Source: Vibrio cidicii (GTDB lineage: Bacteria; Pseudomonadota; Gammaproteobacteria; Enterobacterales; Vibrionaceae). From it: a DNA stretch of 64,000 nucleotides. Location of the stretch: positions 1,798,001 through 1,862,000 of the forward strand of contig NZ_CP046804.1 in assembly GCF_009763805.1 (NCBI RefSeq), given 5' to 3'. How positions within the stretch are numbered: the stretch's first letter is position 1; every line of letters begins with the position of its first letter. A model generated the notes under the pieces. That model saw only the letters and a program-made list of their open reading frames with translations, made no database searches and was not told the DNA's origin. The position numbers were made by a program, and so were the translations under genes. Below are positions 1 to 10,234 of the stretch, piece after piece.

Positions 1-452
1 CTTGCACTTTTCCAAGATGGCATCTGCCGCCTGTTCAATCAGATCCAGCACCTGCTCAAACCCTGCATCACCACCATAGTAGGGATCAGGGATCTCATCA
101 TGCTCGCAAGAGCAATGGCTCAAAAAGAGCGAAATCTTATGCTGGTACTGCGCAGGACAAATAGCCAAAAGATCGTTGAGATTTGCCTTATCTGCCGCAA
201 AGACCATATCAAAGTACGCAAAATCCTCTCCTCTCACTTGCCGCGCTCGAATTCCTTGAAACGAGTAGCCTCTTTTCTCTCCAGCGCGTCGAGAACGATG
301 GTCTGGCTGCGATCCACTGTGATAGTCAATCGTCCCCGCTGAATCAATTTCTACCTCCATACCCAGATTCATTGCTTTGGCACGCAGTACCGCTTCAGCC
401 GTCGGAGAGCGACAAATGTTTCCCATACACACAATCAATAGTTTTTTCATCG
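1..452 (-). CDS. Low molecular weight protein-tyrosine phosphatase, 3' end outside window
   Basis: Cytoplasmic phosphatase that removes phosphate from tyrosine through a cysteinyl-phosphate intermediate. The reading frame is open from an ATG at 452 to the window edge, about 150 residues, so nearly the whole of a family member is present and only the last residues and stop are missing. The N-terminus carries the P-loop CMGNICRS (Cys8, Arg14, Ser15), and a DPYY segment with the general-acid aspartate lies near residue 120. An AAAGG ribosome site lies about 8 nt before the ATG. In many proteobacteria such enzymes partner a Wzc-type tyrosine kinase in capsule export, but no such gene is visible here, so the substrate is unknown. 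Confidence 0.9.
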
Positions 453-627
453 CTTAACCTTTATTTATCAACTTGTTTTCACACAACGACTCTAACAAGC
501 AACCACATTTTTCTAAAGAGAATGCTTTTTAGTATTCGCCACTTCTCTTTAACCATAATGATTACAAGTACTTTGTAGTTAGGTTTTCCGTTACTATGAC
601 GAGAAAGCAAATATTATTGGAGTTGAT

Positions 628-1233
628 ATGCACTCGGAAGAGAACAAAGAGAGTCGCCATAAAGAACGGCAACAGAAAATCAAACAGCAAGTCGATGCCA
701 AAATCGCCGCCGCACAGGAAGAAAAAGGCTTATTACTGGTGATCACAGGCAATGGCAAAGGCAAGTCCACGTCCGGCTTTGGCACCATTGCTCGTGCCGT
801 CGGCCACGGCAAAAAATGCGCAGTGGCGCAGTTTATCAAAGGGACCTGGGACAATGGCGAACGCAATTTACTGGAAAAACTAGGCGTTGAGTTTCAAGTC
901 ATGGCGACCGGTTTCACTTGGGAAACCCAGAACAAAGAAACGGATACCCAAGCCGCACAGCAAGTTTGGCAAGAGTGCAAGCGCATGCTCAAAGATGAAT
1001 CACTAGATGTGCTTCTTTTTGACGAACTCACCTACATGGTCAGCTATGGCTATATTGATTTAGATGACGTGGTGGATGCGCTAGCGCAGCGTCCTTACAT
1101 GCAATCGGTGGTGATCACCGGGCGCGGTGCACATCGCACTCTGATCGAAATGGCAGACACTGTCTCTGAAGTGAGAAATGTGAAACACGCTTTTGAATCC
1201 GGTATCAAAGCATTGAAAGGGGTTGATTGGTAG
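628..1233 (+). CDS. cobO: Cob(I)yrinic acid a,c-diamide adenosyltransferase
   Basis: Transfers the 5'-deoxyadenosyl group of ATP to the cobalt of corrinoids, giving adenosylcobalamin or its precursors. It acts in the cytoplasm in cobalamin synthesis or salvage. The 201-residue length is typical of the CobA/CobO/BtuR family. A charged, helical N-terminal extension is followed by the family P-loop GNGKGKST at residues 41-48, and the acidic LLFDELTYMV strand follows near residue 130. A GGAG site 5 nt before the ATG supports the start. It stands alone, with a strong terminator just after it and no other cobalamin genes nearby, so a salvage role (btuR-like) is the likelier one. The btuR name would be equally acceptable. 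Confidence 0.92.
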   Translation: MHSEENKESRHKERQQKIKQQVDAKIAAAQEEKGLLLVITGNGKGKSTSGFGTIARAVGHGKKCAVAQFIKGTWDNGERNLLEKLGVEFQVMATGFTWETQNKETDTQAAQQVWQECKRMLKDESLDVLLFDELTYMVSYGYIDLDDVVDALAQRPYMQSVVITGRGAHRTLIEMADTVSEVRNVKHAFESGIKALKGVDW

Positions 1234-1259
1234 CCTTTTCCTCGTCACACATCGCTTGC

Positions 1260-1291
1260 AATAAGGGCGACCATTAAGTCGCCCTTATTGT
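1260..1291 (+). terminator. Rho-independent terminator after cobO
   Basis: The stem AATAAGGGCGAC pairs with GTCGCCCTTATT around a short CATTAA loop, and TGTTTAG follows. The stem is long and contains its own A/T ends, so it could stop transcription from both sides, serving cobO and the convergent AsmA gene. Confidence 0.85.
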
Positions 1292-1316
1292 GTTTAGTTT
1301 AATTTACTTATTGCGT

Positions 1317-3425
1317 TTAGTTGAACAGTCCTTTTAACAATCCATCCACCGCTTGCTTGGTTTTTTCATCTTTGATTTTATCGGTCAACTTCTCGACTCC
1401 GCGGTCGATCTCTTTCTGCGCTTTCTGCTTGAGCACATTGTCAAACACTAGCTTGAATTTAGGGTCGGCCCATTTACCGGAAATATTGATGGGGATTGTG
1501 ACATCGCGCAGTTCGTCGATATCCTTACCCCCCTGACCTTCTAAAGTACCAACGATTGAGGTGCTAACTGTGAAATCAACCGTCTGCTGCAAATAGTTCG
1601 CTACACCGTTGCCACGAATACGCAATAACGGCGACTGCATATGCAAATTGTCGGTCGACACATTGCCTTTATTGAGTTTTAACGTAGCGCTCATCGAACT
1701 GAAATCCGTTTTTTGCACCTCATCAGTAGCGTCTAACTTTTTACCTTTAATCTTGGCGTAGTTTTCACGAATCATTTGCGCGACGTTAATGCCGTTGACG
1801 GCACCATCAGCAAAATTGATTTCAACCGTACCGACAAGGTTTTTCTGAATACCGCTTGGCGTTAAGCTTGCTCCCTTCACATCAACATCGATATTGCCAG
1901 TACCTTCCAGCTTGTCATTTTGAGCCACGTCCACCAACAGCGGTTGCACCTGAACACCTTTGATGCGCTTTTTCACACTATAGGTGGCGGGTGATCGACG
2001 TGCATCCAATTTCGCGCTGGCATTGATAGAACCTTGATACAGATTGGCATCAAAGCGATCTAAGGTCGCGATACCACGGTTCACCGTGAACTTGGTGATG
2101 ACATTTTGCAGCTTGGCATTATTGGCTTTGAACTTATCAATACTCACTTGGCCAATCACATCCAACGTTTTTAACGCGCTCAGATCAGGCTCAACTTCGT
2201 TGTTTGCCTCTGGATGCGCGTTTTTGTCATTGCTGCTGTTTGTGCTTGCCGTATCTTGCGATGGCTTGGTTAGGCCGAGAAATTCATCGAGATCAATCTC
2301 TGGGCTGTGCAGCGAAAAACGCACTTTCGGAATCTCAGCTAACGTCACATCGGCTTTACCGTCTAAAGCAATGGCGTTGGCGGTCAGTTTATTTAGCACA
2401 AGCGATAGATGGCTGCGCGGCACATCAAAGGCCACTTCAGAACTCATTGCCACCTTCATTGGCGATTGAGGCAGTGATTCCCCATTTAGTTGAGATTCCA
2501 ACTGGAATGCCTTTACCATCACGGTGCTGATTGCCGCATCTACATGCAACTGCGCCGAGCCATTAGCCGAAAGATCCATACCGGATGCTTGGCCTTTGAT
2601 TGCAAAGGTCAGTACGTTGTCTTTATCAAACTCGAAGGTGTCCAGCACCAACTTGATGCTATCCATCTTGGTGGCTGGATCGCTAAACTGGCTGTTTAGA
2701 TCGATATTGCGCAGAGCATAAGAAGAGAAGTCTTGCGCCAACTGAAACTCAAGCTTACCGTTTGCGCTGAACTGTTGCTGGTTGTTTTTTCCTTTGGCTG
2801 AAAACTCCGCTTTGGTCCATTGCTCAAAGGCAAACTCTGAAAGTGAGAAATTCACATCATAGAGTTCAAGTGACGTACCCGCTTGTCTATCTTGATTAAC
2901 GAGTTTGGCATTGCTCACCGTGATCCCTGCCAGCTCAATACGCCACTCTGCCGCCGCGCTAGCTTGCTGTGGCGCATCCGTGGCAGGCTCCGAGATCACC
3001 TCTTGCTGAGCCGTCTCTTGCTGCGTTTTCTGTTGCTGAGTCAACGCATCAATATTCTTTTGCCCATCTTTACGCGTCTCTAAATGAATTGCCGCACCAT
3101 CAAGGCGAACATCACCAATCTGCAAGACTTTATCGAGCAGAGGCATCACCGAGATATCGATCCCAACCTTCTCAACTTTAAATAAGTTTTCTTGAGAAAA
3201 GCCCTGAGGATTCTTTAACTCCGTTTTGCCTAGAGAAAAACCAATCGAAGGAAAAAATTGCCATTCAATGTCGCCTTCAATCATCAACTCTAAGCCCGTT
3301 TGCTTGGCCACTTGTTCGGTGATCAACGGTTTAAATTGATTAGGGTTCACTAAGGTCACTAGCGCTATCACGGCGATCACGACAACCGCGATAGACGCAG
3401 CCAGAATAAGGAACAGTTTTTTCAT
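1317..3425 (-). CDS. AsmA family protein
   Basis: Inner-membrane-anchored periplasmic protein of the AsmA family. Members are thought to form long lipid-binding grooves and influence phospholipid transport and outer-membrane assembly. The chosen ATG at 3425 gives 702 residues beginning with MKKLFLILAAS and one hydrophobic helix (residues 3-25), with AAGGA 8 nt upstream. A longer frame reaches 3500 but adds a Cys-rich stretch with no ribosome site. The N-terminal AsmA domain follows the helix. A low-complexity Gln/Ala linker lies around residues 120-150. The C-terminal AsmA_2-like domain covers roughly residues 480-660. It is separated from udk by a terminator, so it is probably transcribed on its own. 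The exact member (asmA or a paralogue) cannot be fixed from sequence alone. Confidence 0.85.
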   Translation of the reverse strand: MKKLFLILAASIAVVVIAVIALVTLVNPNQFKPLITEQVAKQTGLELMIEGDIEWQFFPSIGFSLGKTELKNPQGFSQENLFKVEKVGIDISVMPLLDKVLQIGDVRLDGAAIHLETRKDGQKNIDALTQQQKTQQETAQQEVISEPATDAPQQASAAAEWRIELAGITVSNAKLVNQDRQAGTSLELYDVNFSLSEFAFEQWTKAEFSAKGKNNQQQFSANGKLEFQLAQDFSSYALRNIDLNSQFSDPATKMDSIKLVLDTFEFDKDNVLTFAIKGQASGMDLSANGSAQLHVDAAISTVMVKAFQLESQLNGESLPQSPMKVAMSSEVAFDVPRSHLSLVLNKLTANAIALDGKADVTLAEIPKVRFSLHSPEIDLDEFLGLTKPSQDTASTNSSNDKNAHPEANNEVEPDLSALKTLDVIGQVSIDKFKANNAKLQNVITKFTVNRGIATLDRFDANLYQGSINASAKLDARRSPATYSVKKRIKGVQVQPLLVDVAQNDKLEGTGNIDVDVKGASLTPSGIQKNLVGTVEINFADGAVNGINVAQMIRENYAKIKGKKLDATDEVQKTDFSSMSATLKLNKGNVSTDNLHMQSPLLRIRGNGVANYLQQTVDFTVSTSIVGTLEGQGGKDIDELRDVTIPINISGKWADPKFKLVFDNVLKQKAQKEIDRGVEKLTDKIKDEKTKQAVDGLLKGLFN

Positions 3426-3501
3426 ATGCGTATTCCTTTGCATGCAAGAGTTGAGACAAGAACAGAGAAAACAGCTATTTTGCGCGGTTCTTGCTCCCAA
3501 A

Positions 3502-3531
3502 AAGAAAGTGGCACTTAAAGTGCCACTTTCT
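3502..3531 (-). terminator. Terminator after udk
   Basis: A perfect 15-bp inverted repeat (AAGAAAGTGGCACTT and its complement, one-base loop) lies between the end of udk and the start of the AsmA gene. On the minus strand it runs into CTTTTTGGG, so it most likely ends the udk transcript. Confidence 0.8.
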
Positions 3532-3566
3532 TAAATAAAAATAAAGCTCGCTGACAAGACAATGAC

Positions 3567-4208
3567 TTAAGCTTTCAATAGTTTTGCAATATGCGCTTTC
3601 AGTACATCAATCGCAATGCGGTTTTTACCACCACGAGGAACAATAATGTCGGCGTACTGTTTTGAAGGCTCGATAAACTGCATAAACATTGGACGAACGG
3701 TTTTTTGATACTGTTTCAGAACCGACTCCATGGTGCGACCACGCTCTTCCACATCACGCTTCACACGGCGCAGCAGACAGATATCGAGTGGCGTATCCAT
3801 AAAGACAGTTGCGTGCATTAAGTCACGTAAACGCGGATCGGTCAAAAGCAAGATGCCTTCTAGAATGATCACTTTTTTCGGCGTCATAGTAGTGGTATTG
3901 GCCGTGCGAGTATGGTCAGTATAGCTGTATTCAGGGACTTCAACCGCTTCACCTCGGGTGAGCTTTTCTAAGTGCTCACAAAGCAGGTCGTGGTCGAGCG
4001 CGCTCGGGTGGTCGTAGTTGGTTTTAACGCGTTCTTCCATGCTCAAATGGCTTTGGTCATTGTAGTAGCAATCTTCCGTAATCACACCGATTTGATGGTC
4101 GCCGACTTTGGCACGAAGTTCATTATAGATCGTGCTGGCAATCAGACTCTTTCCAGAAGCTGACGCACCCGCAATACCGACGATGACGCATTGATTATTC
4201 TCAGACAT
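3567..4208 (-). CDS. udk: Uridine kinase
   Basis: Phosphorylates uridine and cytidine to UMP and CMP in pyrimidine salvage, in the cytoplasm. From the ATG at 4208 the protein is 213 residues, the usual length for the family. A GTG three codons upstream is a poorer start because the GGGTG ribosome site would overlap it. The Walker A loop GASASGKS sits at residues 14-21. The EDCYYNDQ and [10 protein letters not shown] segments of uridine kinases follow, and the lid segment with [13 protein letters not shown] is near residue 150. It stands between mrp and the AsmA gene on the same strand, with a strong terminator behind it. All expected motifs are present and in order. Confidence 0.95.
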   Translation of the reverse strand: MSENNQCVIVGIAGASASGKSLIASTIYNELRAKVGDHQIGVITEDCYYNDQSHLSMEERVKTNYDHPSALDHDLLCEHLEKLTRGEAVEVPEYSYTDHTRTANTTTMTPKKVIILEGILLLTDPRLRDLMHATVFMDTPLDICLLRRVKRDVEERGRTMESVLKQYQKTVRPMFMQFIEPSKQYADIIVPRGGKNRIAIDVLKAHIAKLLKA

Positions 4209-4386
4209 TAGTTGCACCCGATGATGATTTTGTAGCAGTAGGAATAGATAAACCGCCTGATTATAGGGAGTTCATCCTTTAGATACTAGTCGCTTTTCCT
4301 GCTTTAACGCCCTTTTCTCTAGCCGCAGAGAACAAAAGACCAAGCAAACGATTACTCGGTCTTTATCATCCTAAAAAAGTTTTTTT

Positions 4387-5463
4387 TTAATCAAGTCGAG
4401 TGTAGAGAATCGTCTCTGGTTTCACCTTCCCTTGCCAGTACAACGCACTGCATATACGTTCGGCTAACTGATAATAGCGCTGCGCGTGTTCACTCTCTGG
4501 TCGCCGGAAAACCGTCGGTACGCCAGCGTCAATGTCTTCGCGCATGTCAATATGCAGTGGGATCTGACTTAGCAGAGCAAGTCCATATTCTCTCGCCATG
4601 TCTTCACCACCACCATGGCCAAAAATCGCCTCTTGGGCACCGCAGTGGCGACAAATATGGTAGCTCATGTTCTCAACCACACCGAGCACCGGAACGCCTA
4701 CTTTACGAAACATTGCCGCCCCTTTGCGCGCATCCGCTAACGCCAGATCTTGCGGCGTGGTGACGATCACGCTACCCGTCACGGGAACTTGCTGTGATAA
4801 GGTCAATTGAATGTCACCAGTACCGGGAGGCATGTCGATGACTAAATAGTCAAGATCCGGCCACTGAGTTTCATTAAGCAATTGCACCAGCGCTTTGGAA
4901 GCCATCGGCCCACGCCAAATAGCGGCTTCTGTTTGATCCACTAAGTAACCGATTGAGTTAGTGTAGATACCATGTGCCAGCACAGGTTGCATCCATTTTC
5001 CCTGTTCGACGTCTGGCTTTTTATCAAGTGTACCGAACATGAGTGGCAAAGACGGGCCATAAATATCGGCATCAAGCAATCCGACCTTTGCACCACTGGC
5101 CGCTATCGCCAGTGCCAAATTAACCGCCGTAGTAGATTTACCTACACCACCTTTGGCGGAGGTAACCGCGATGATGTTTTTTACTCCACTCACAGCGTGA
5201 GCAACTGGCGTTTCCATCGCTTTGACTCGCTGTTCAATGGTGAAAGCCAACTTAGCTGCCTCGCCGCTCGCTTGCTGCAGCTCTATCCAACTCGCCAACG
5301 CTTCGATCAACGATTTGGCTGCAAAAGGCAGCGTGATGTGCAGCCCACCATCGCCTTTTACATTCACCACACCGTGCATATCGGCCCACTGCGGTATCAA
5401 TGCCCAATGTTCGAACTGATTAAGCCAATTAGAGAAATCTTGTTTTGAAGTGAATTGACGCAT
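4387..5463 (-). CDS. mrp: Iron-sulfur cluster carrier protein Mrp/ApbC
   Basis: P-loop NTPase that carries and transfers Fe-S clusters to target proteins in the cytoplasm. The 358-residue protein has an N-terminal region resembling the MIP18/DUF59 domain (residues 1-75), then the deviant Walker A TSAKGGVGKST at residues 101-111. The DADIYGPSLP segment, the DMPPGTGDIQ strand and a C-x-x-C pair (CRHC, near residue 275) that binds the bridging cluster in the dimer follow. AGGAGG precedes the ATG at good spacing. It is divergent from metG, an arrangement shared with Escherichia coli. A weak GACC...GGTC hairpin near 4328-4362 may end its transcript. Confidence 0.95.
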   Translation of the reverse strand: MRQFTSKQDFSNWLNQFEHWALIPQWADMHGVVNVKGDGGLHITLPFAAKSLIEALASWIELQQASGEAAKLAFTIEQRVKAMETPVAHAVSGVKNIIAVTSAKGGVGKSTTAVNLALAIAASGAKVGLLDADIYGPSLPLMFGTLDKKPDVEQGKWMQPVLAHGIYTNSIGYLVDQTEAAIWRGPMASKALVQLLNETQWPDLDYLVIDMPPGTGDIQLTLSQQVPVTGSVIVTTPQDLALADARKGAAMFRKVGVPVLGVVENMSYHICRHCGAQEAIFGHGGGEDMAREYGLALLSQIPLHIDMREDIDAGVPTVFRRPESEHAQRYYQLAERICSALYWQGKVKPETILYTRLD

Positions 5464-5623
5464 ATCGCCTCCTCTGTTGACTGCATCCTATCACCGAGTA
5501 AAGCACGACTGAACCCCAAAAAAACCAGGTGATTATCCTCTGTCACACCTTGGACTTACCGATTTACTGAGTTAGTATTATCAATCAAATTTTTATACCT
5601 ATCGAGAAAAGCGAATATTAAGT

Positions 5624-7696
5624 ATGGCAAACGATCCAAGAAACTTTCCCTCAAGGAAATTGCTGGTAACTTGTGCCCTTCCGTACGCTAACGGTTCGAT
5701 CCACCTTGGTCATATGCTTGAGCATATCCAAGCGGACATTTGGGTTCGTTACCAACGCCTACGCGGCAACATTGTAAATTTCATCTGTGCTGACGATGCT
5801 CACGGCACGCCAATCATGCTTAAAGCTCAACAGATGGGTATGTCGCCAGAAGAGATGATCGCTGCGGTCAACGTGGAGCACCAGAAGGACTTTGCAGGCT
5901 TTGATATCAGCTTTGATAACTACCACAGCACGCATTCAGACGAGAACCGCGAGCTGGCTTCGCACATCTATCTACAACTGAAGAAAAATGGCTTTATCTC
6001 TAGCCGTACTATTTCTCAGTTGTTCGACCCTGAAAAAGAGATGTTCCTACCGGATCGTTTCGTTAAAGGGACGTGCCCGAAATGTAAATCAGAAGACCAA
6101 TACGGCGACAACTGTGACGCTTGTGGCGAAACCTACAGCCCAACTGAACTGATCAATCCAAAATCTGCCGTCTCAGGCGCAACGCCAGTGATGAAAGATT
6201 CAGAGCACTTCTTCTTCGACCTGCCTCAGTTTGAAAGCATGCTCAAAGAGTGGACTCGCTCTGGCTCTCTACAAACTGAAACCGCCAACAAAATGCAAGA
6301 GTGGTTTGAGTCTGGTCTGCAGCAGTGGGATATCTCCCGTGATGCACCTTACTTCGGTTTTGAAATCCCGGGTGAAAAAGACAAATTCTTCTATGTTTGG
6401 CTAGATGCGCCGATCGGTTACATGGGTTCATTCAAAAACCTGTGTGATAAGCGTGACGATCTTGATTTCGATGAATACTGGAACAAAGACAGCAAAACAG
6501 AACTGTACCATTTCATCGGTAAAGACATCGTTTACTTCCACAGCCTATTTTGGCCGGCGATGCTAGACGGTTCTGGTTTCCGTAAGCCAAACAACGTTTT
6601 TGTTCACGGCTACGTAACCGTAAACGGTGCCAAGATGTCTAAATCTAAAGGGACATTCGTGAAAGCGAGTACTTACCTTGAGCACTTAGATCCAGAATGT
6701 CTGCGTTACTACTACGCAGCGAAGCTAAACAGCCGCATTGACGATCTAGACCTTAACCTTGAAGACTTTACTCAGCGCGTAAACGCTGACGTGGTGAACA
6801 AGATTGTCAACCTAGCATCGCGTAATGCGGGCTTCATTGCCAAGCGCTTTGAAGGCATGCTCGCTGAAAACTTCGTCGAGCCAGAGCTTTACAATGAATT
6901 TGTTGCTGCTGCAGAGCGTATCGCGGAACTTTACGAAACACGTGAGTTTGGTCGTGCAATCCGTGAAATCACCGCATTGGCGGACAAAGCCAACCAATAC
7001 GTTGATGAAAAAGCGCCTTGGGTTGTGGCGAAGCAAGAAGGCAAAGATCAGGAACTGCAGGAAATCTGTTCTGTTGGTATTAACCTGTTCCGCGTTCTAA
7101 TGACTTACTTGAAGCCAGTGATGCCAGCGCTTGCTGCTCGTACTGAAGCCTTCTTGAATCAAGAGCTGACGTGGGAAGGGATTGTTCAGCCATTAACGGC
7201 ACACGAAATTACCTCGTTTAAAGCGCTGTTCAATCGTATCGATCCGAAAAACATCGAAGCCATGATTGAAGCATCAAAAGATGATGCAGCGGCTGAAATG
7301 GCAGCGAAAGAGAAAGCTGAAGCCGCAAAAAATGGGCAAGAGAGTGAGTTGAGCAAAGATCCAATTGCCGATGAAATTGAGTTTGATGACTTCGCAAAAG
7401 TTGACCTTCGTATTGCCAAAATCGTGTCTTGTGAATCGGTGCCAAAAGCGGACAAGCTTTTGAAATTCCAATTGGATATCGGCGGCGAAATGCGTCAAGT
7501 CTTTTCTGGTATTAAAGCCGCTTACAACCCCGAGGATCTGGTTGGCAAATACACCGTTGTGGTTGCTAACCTCAAACCACGTAAGATGAAGTTTGGCATG
7601 TCGGAAGGCATGATCCTAGCGGCAGGCCCTGGTGGCAAAGATCTCTGGATCCTTGAGCCGCATGAAGGCGCGCAGCCTGGCATGCGTGTGATGTAA
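5624..7696 (+). CDS. metG: Methionyl-tRNA synthetase
   Basis: Charges initiator and elongator tRNA-Met with methionine, an essential cytoplasmic reaction. The 690-residue protein is full length. It has the class I HIGH signature as HLGH at residues 27-30, and a zinc-binding C-x2-C-x9-C-x2-C knuckle (CPKC...CDAC) near residues 147-162. The KMSKS loop is in the segment [11 protein letters not shown] near residue 340. It also has an anticodon-binding helical region and the C-terminal dimerisation/tRNA-binding domain (from about residue 585, starting [15 protein letters not shown]). The ribosome site is weak (TTAAGT). The upstream 160 nt are shared with divergent mrp. A terminator follows directly. 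Confidence 0.98.
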   Translation: MANDPRNFPSRKLLVTCALPYANGSIHLGHMLEHIQADIWVRYQRLRGNIVNFICADDAHGTPIMLKAQQMGMSPEEMIAAVNVEHQKDFAGFDISFDNYHSTHSDENRELASHIYLQLKKNGFISSRTISQLFDPEKEMFLPDRFVKGTCPKCKSEDQYGDNCDACGETYSPTELINPKSAVSGATPVMKDSEHFFFDLPQFESMLKEWTRSGSLQTETANKMQEWFESGLQQWDISRDAPYFGFEIPGEKDKFFYVWLDAPIGYMGSFKNLCDKRDDLDFDEYWNKDSKTELYHFIGKDIVYFHSLFWPAMLDGSGFRKPNNVFVHGYVTVNGAKMSKSKGTFVKASTYLEHLDPECLRYYYAAKLNSRIDDLDLNLEDFTQRVNADVVNKIVNLASRNAGFIAKRFEGMLAENFVEPELYNEFVAAAERIAELYETREFGRAIREITALADKANQYVDEKAPWVVAKQEGKDQELQEICSVGINLFRVLMTYLKPVMPALAARTEAFLNQELTWEGIVQPLTAHEITSFKALFNRIDPKNIEAMIEASKDDAAAEMAAKEKAEAAKNGQESELSKDPIADEIEFDDFAKVDLRIAKIVSCESVPKADKLLKFQLDIGGEMRQVFSGIKAAYNPEDLVGKYTVVVANLKPRKMKFGMSEGMILAAGPGGKDLWILEPHEGAQPGMRVM

Positions 7697-7723
7697 CCCG
7701 CCGCCAACCTTTTACTTCTCTTC

Positions 7724-7756
7724 AAGCCTCGCGATAAAAATGCGAGGCTTTTTTTG
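7724..7756 (+). terminator. Terminator after metG
   Basis: AAGCCTCGC pairs with GCGAGGCTT around a GATAAAAAT loop, followed by an unbroken T run (TTTTTT) at 7749-7755. Confidence 0.9.
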
Positions 7757-7908
7757 TGTCTTATTTCACACTTTTGGTGATGACTGCACCAAATTGGCAC
7801 AGAAATTTTCACTGGGGAAATATAACCATTTGAATTTAAACAATTAATATTCTGGCATTAAACCTGCTCTACCCCTTTGTGGCTAGGAACGCATACAAGG
7901 AGTAAGTT

Positions 7909-8715
7909 ATGTTTGTTTTACTGTCATCATTATTGTCTATCGCCGTTTTAGGTTCACTCTTCTACCTTTCACAAAAGCGTGAAAACCGTTACATGCAGAA
8001 GTATCAAATCCTTAGCACGTTGAGAGAAGTAGTGCACTTAACACGACAACACCGCTCTGCGGCGCATTTGAGCTTACTCTACAAACAGCCTCACAGTAGC
8101 GAGATTAAGCACATTCAGGAAGAAGTGTTGTTGCGTTGTCAGATGTTGATCGATCTCACTGCGATAGAGAACAAGCCTTTGTATCGCATCCTATTGAATC
8201 AATATACGTTTCTTTTTAATAATTGGCAGGAAAACAGCGTGGCTAAAAGCCAGTTTCACCATGGAAAATTGATCCGTCATACACTCTACCTAATCGATGA
8301 AGTGACAGTCAGTTGGTTAGCCGAATCTGAACGCGACGAGCTGAGCGATGAGTACCACGGTCATTGGCAGATAGTGATTGAAAGTCTGGAAGCACTGACA
8401 CAACTGCGTATCTCAATCCAAGACATTCAAGATGAACAGGGGCTAACGCGATTTCGGCACAATGCAGAGAGAATGGTCAGAAGGCTGAATCAATTAGCAT
8501 TGATAAGTCCGTTGAGTATCGCCTCTCCGGCCGGGATGGAAATCACTCGTGCATTAGAGGCATACGCAGAATCGACAGAAAGTCGCCCGATAAAGAGCGA
8601 GCTTTATGAGTTAACCAGTCAAATTTCGGCGGCCATTTTTACTAGCTATGACGCCATGTTAGATGAGATCATTGAGAGTGTTTACCTACCACTCCCTAGG
8701 CTTTCCCTCGCCTAA
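7909..8715 (+). CDS. Membrane-anchored protein of unknown function, possible NIT-like sensor domain
   Basis: I do not recognise a named family with confidence. The 268-residue protein starts with a single hydrophobic helix (residues 1-19) followed by basic residues (KRENR), so it is probably anchored with the rest in the cytoplasm. The remainder is predicted mostly helical and carries a QHRSAAHLSLL stretch near residue 46. This recalls the QRERG-like start of nitrate/nitrite-sensing (NIT) domains, though no catalytic or DNA-binding partner domain follows. AAGGAG 8 nt before the ATG (7900-7905) is a strong ribosome site, and a terminator follows the stop by a few bases, so it is a real single-gene unit. 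The function is unknown; the NIT resemblance is weak. Confidence 0.7.
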   Translation: MFVLLSSLLSIAVLGSLFYLSQKRENRYMQKYQILSTLREVVHLTRQHRSAAHLSLLYKQPHSSEIKHIQEEVLLRCQMLIDLTAIENKPLYRILLNQYTFLFNNWQENSVAKSQFHHGKLIRHTLYLIDEVTVSWLAESERDELSDEYHGHWQIVIESLEALTQLRISIQDIQDEQGLTRFRHNAERMVRRLNQLALISPLSIASPAGMEITRALEAYAESTESRPIKSELYELTSQISAAIFTSYDAMLDEIIESVYLPLPRLSLA

Positions 8716-8716
8716 A

Positions 8717-8742
8717 AGAAAACCGCCGATTGGCGGTTTTCT
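8717..8742 (+). terminator. Bidirectional terminator between the 7909 gene and fadR
   Basis: AGAAAACCGCC pairs with GGCGGTTTTCT around a short GATT loop. A-rich and T-rich arms make it work on either strand, so it can serve both convergent genes. Confidence 0.88.
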
Positions 8743-8752
8743 CTATTCGCTT

Positions 8753-9592
8753 CTAACCATCGTCTTCCGTAAAATTGGTCGGCAACTGCTGTTTCATCTC
8801 GTTCCAAATCATCGCACTTTCAATGCCATATTGACGAATGAGCGCAGGCAACTGTTCACGCTGACCTGATTCGCAAATCTGTAGCAACTGGCGATAAAAC
8901 TTCAGAGCAAGTGCTCGTGAAGTCGGATTAGAAAAATAGAAGCTTCCAACACGATCATAGAGCTTTCTTAGACCATTAAAGATCAGGCCGTAAATTTGAT
9001 TTCCGGAGTGGAAAGCCAAACGTTGGAACAACATGTAATCGTAAAAATTAAATGTCTTCGCCACCAAAATTTCTTGGCGCTTAACTTCATCTTTCTCATT
9101 ATCTTCTTTTACATTTTGCTGAATTTTTCCAGCATAAGGAGACGACGACAAAAATGCATCCCAAGATGGCGCTTCAAGCAACTGCTCACAGGAATCAATT
9201 ACATTTCGGATGGTTCGCTCTGAGCTCTCTTTATTCACTTTGAATGCATAACGCATAAAAATAGGGCTGATGTTGGTACGCGCTGCCAGAAGATCTTCCA
9301 CGATATTGGTTGCGTTATCGACATCAAGCGTCATCAAGGTGTCTAGAATATGCAGACCAGATGTTTCCATAAACTGGTTTACTTTGGTTGGTTTACCGTG
9401 CTGAATGGTCAACCAGCCATCGCGTGCCAAACGCTGCAATACTTCACGCAGTGTTGTTCTGGTTACTCCAATCAATTCAGAGAGCTCACGCTCGGCAGGT
9501 AAAATAGAACCGGGTGGAAAGCGACCATTCCAGATGCTTTCAATAATATATTTCTCTGCAAAGCCCGCAGGGCTCTTTGCCTTAATAACCAT
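8753..9592 (-). CDS. fadR: Fatty acid metabolism transcriptional regulator FadR
   Basis: GntR-family regulator that represses fatty-acid degradation genes and activates unsaturated fatty-acid synthesis genes, and is released from DNA by long-chain acyl-CoA. The 279 residues are longer than the roughly 239 of Escherichia coli FadR. The N-terminal winged helix covers about residues 8-75 ([22 protein letters not shown] recognition region), and an acyl-CoA-binding helical domain follows. The extra segment, about residues 138-177, rich in Lys, Glu and Asp, is the insertion known in Vibrio FadR that provides additional ligand contacts. It is divergent from nhaB, the same order as in Escherichia coli. 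Start ATG at 9592. Confidence 0.95.
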   Translation of the reverse strand: MVIKAKSPAGFAEKYIIESIWNGRFPPGSILPAERELSELIGVTRTTLREVLQRLARDGWLTIQHGKPTKVNQFMETSGLHILDTLMTLDVDNATNIVEDLLAARTNISPIFMRYAFKVNKESSERTIRNVIDSCEQLLEAPSWDAFLSSSPYAGKIQQNVKEDNEKDEVKRQEILVAKTFNFYDYMLFQRLAFHSGNQIYGLIFNGLRKLYDRVGSFYFSNPTSRALALKFYRQLLQICESGQREQLPALIRQYGIESAMIWNEMKQQLPTNFTEDDG

Positions 9593-10234
9593 TATATTTT
9601 GTTATCCAGTTTTTGTTTTGGCGTCTTCAATGGCACTCATCATACCACTACTTATTCAATAGCGAAAATTTCCTAACGATAAATGAAATCAAACTGAAAT
9701 ATTGAATATTTACTCTAAATCAGAATGAGTACCAAAAGGCTAGGAAATGGATGAAGATTGGCAAAAATGACAATTTCTAACCATCGAGTCACGCACAAAC
9801 CCAGAAGAAATAAAGGGTTATTCGTCACATTTTTAAGTTGAAAAACTGAAAATTAAATTTGAGAGAATCAGCCAAAGTGCCACCTTAATTTATCTTTTTT
9901 CTCCTTTGAACGTAAATTATGATGATAAGAGAACTTTTGCATATTTTTCGTGGTACACTTGTGCTACTTCGATCGCGTTTTATGAAACAAAGTCGCTATT
10001 TGTCAATCTGAAGGGGATTTCTTGTTGACTAAGTGTTACTTAATAGTAGAGTTGCGGGCGAAAAAGGAGCGGTGCTTAAGTTCAAGGGAAGTAACTTGGC
10101 AAAACTACATAAAAACAAGGATTTGTTGTTTTTCTAAGTTATTGTTTTTAAGATAGATATTTCGTCTTTGACACATAGGCTTAAGCACTATGTTGTAGTG
10201 TCTATTCATAACTCAGTTAAATAAGAGAATTATC
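9593..10234. other. fadR-nhaB divergent intergenic region
   Basis: This 642-base A/T-rich region separates divergent fadR and nhaB and should hold both promoters. No open frame with a ribosome site was seen. A TTGACA at 10168-10173 with a TATGTT 15 bases downstream is a weak promoter candidate for nhaB. I saw no clear operator, terminator or RNA gene here. Confidence 0.5.
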
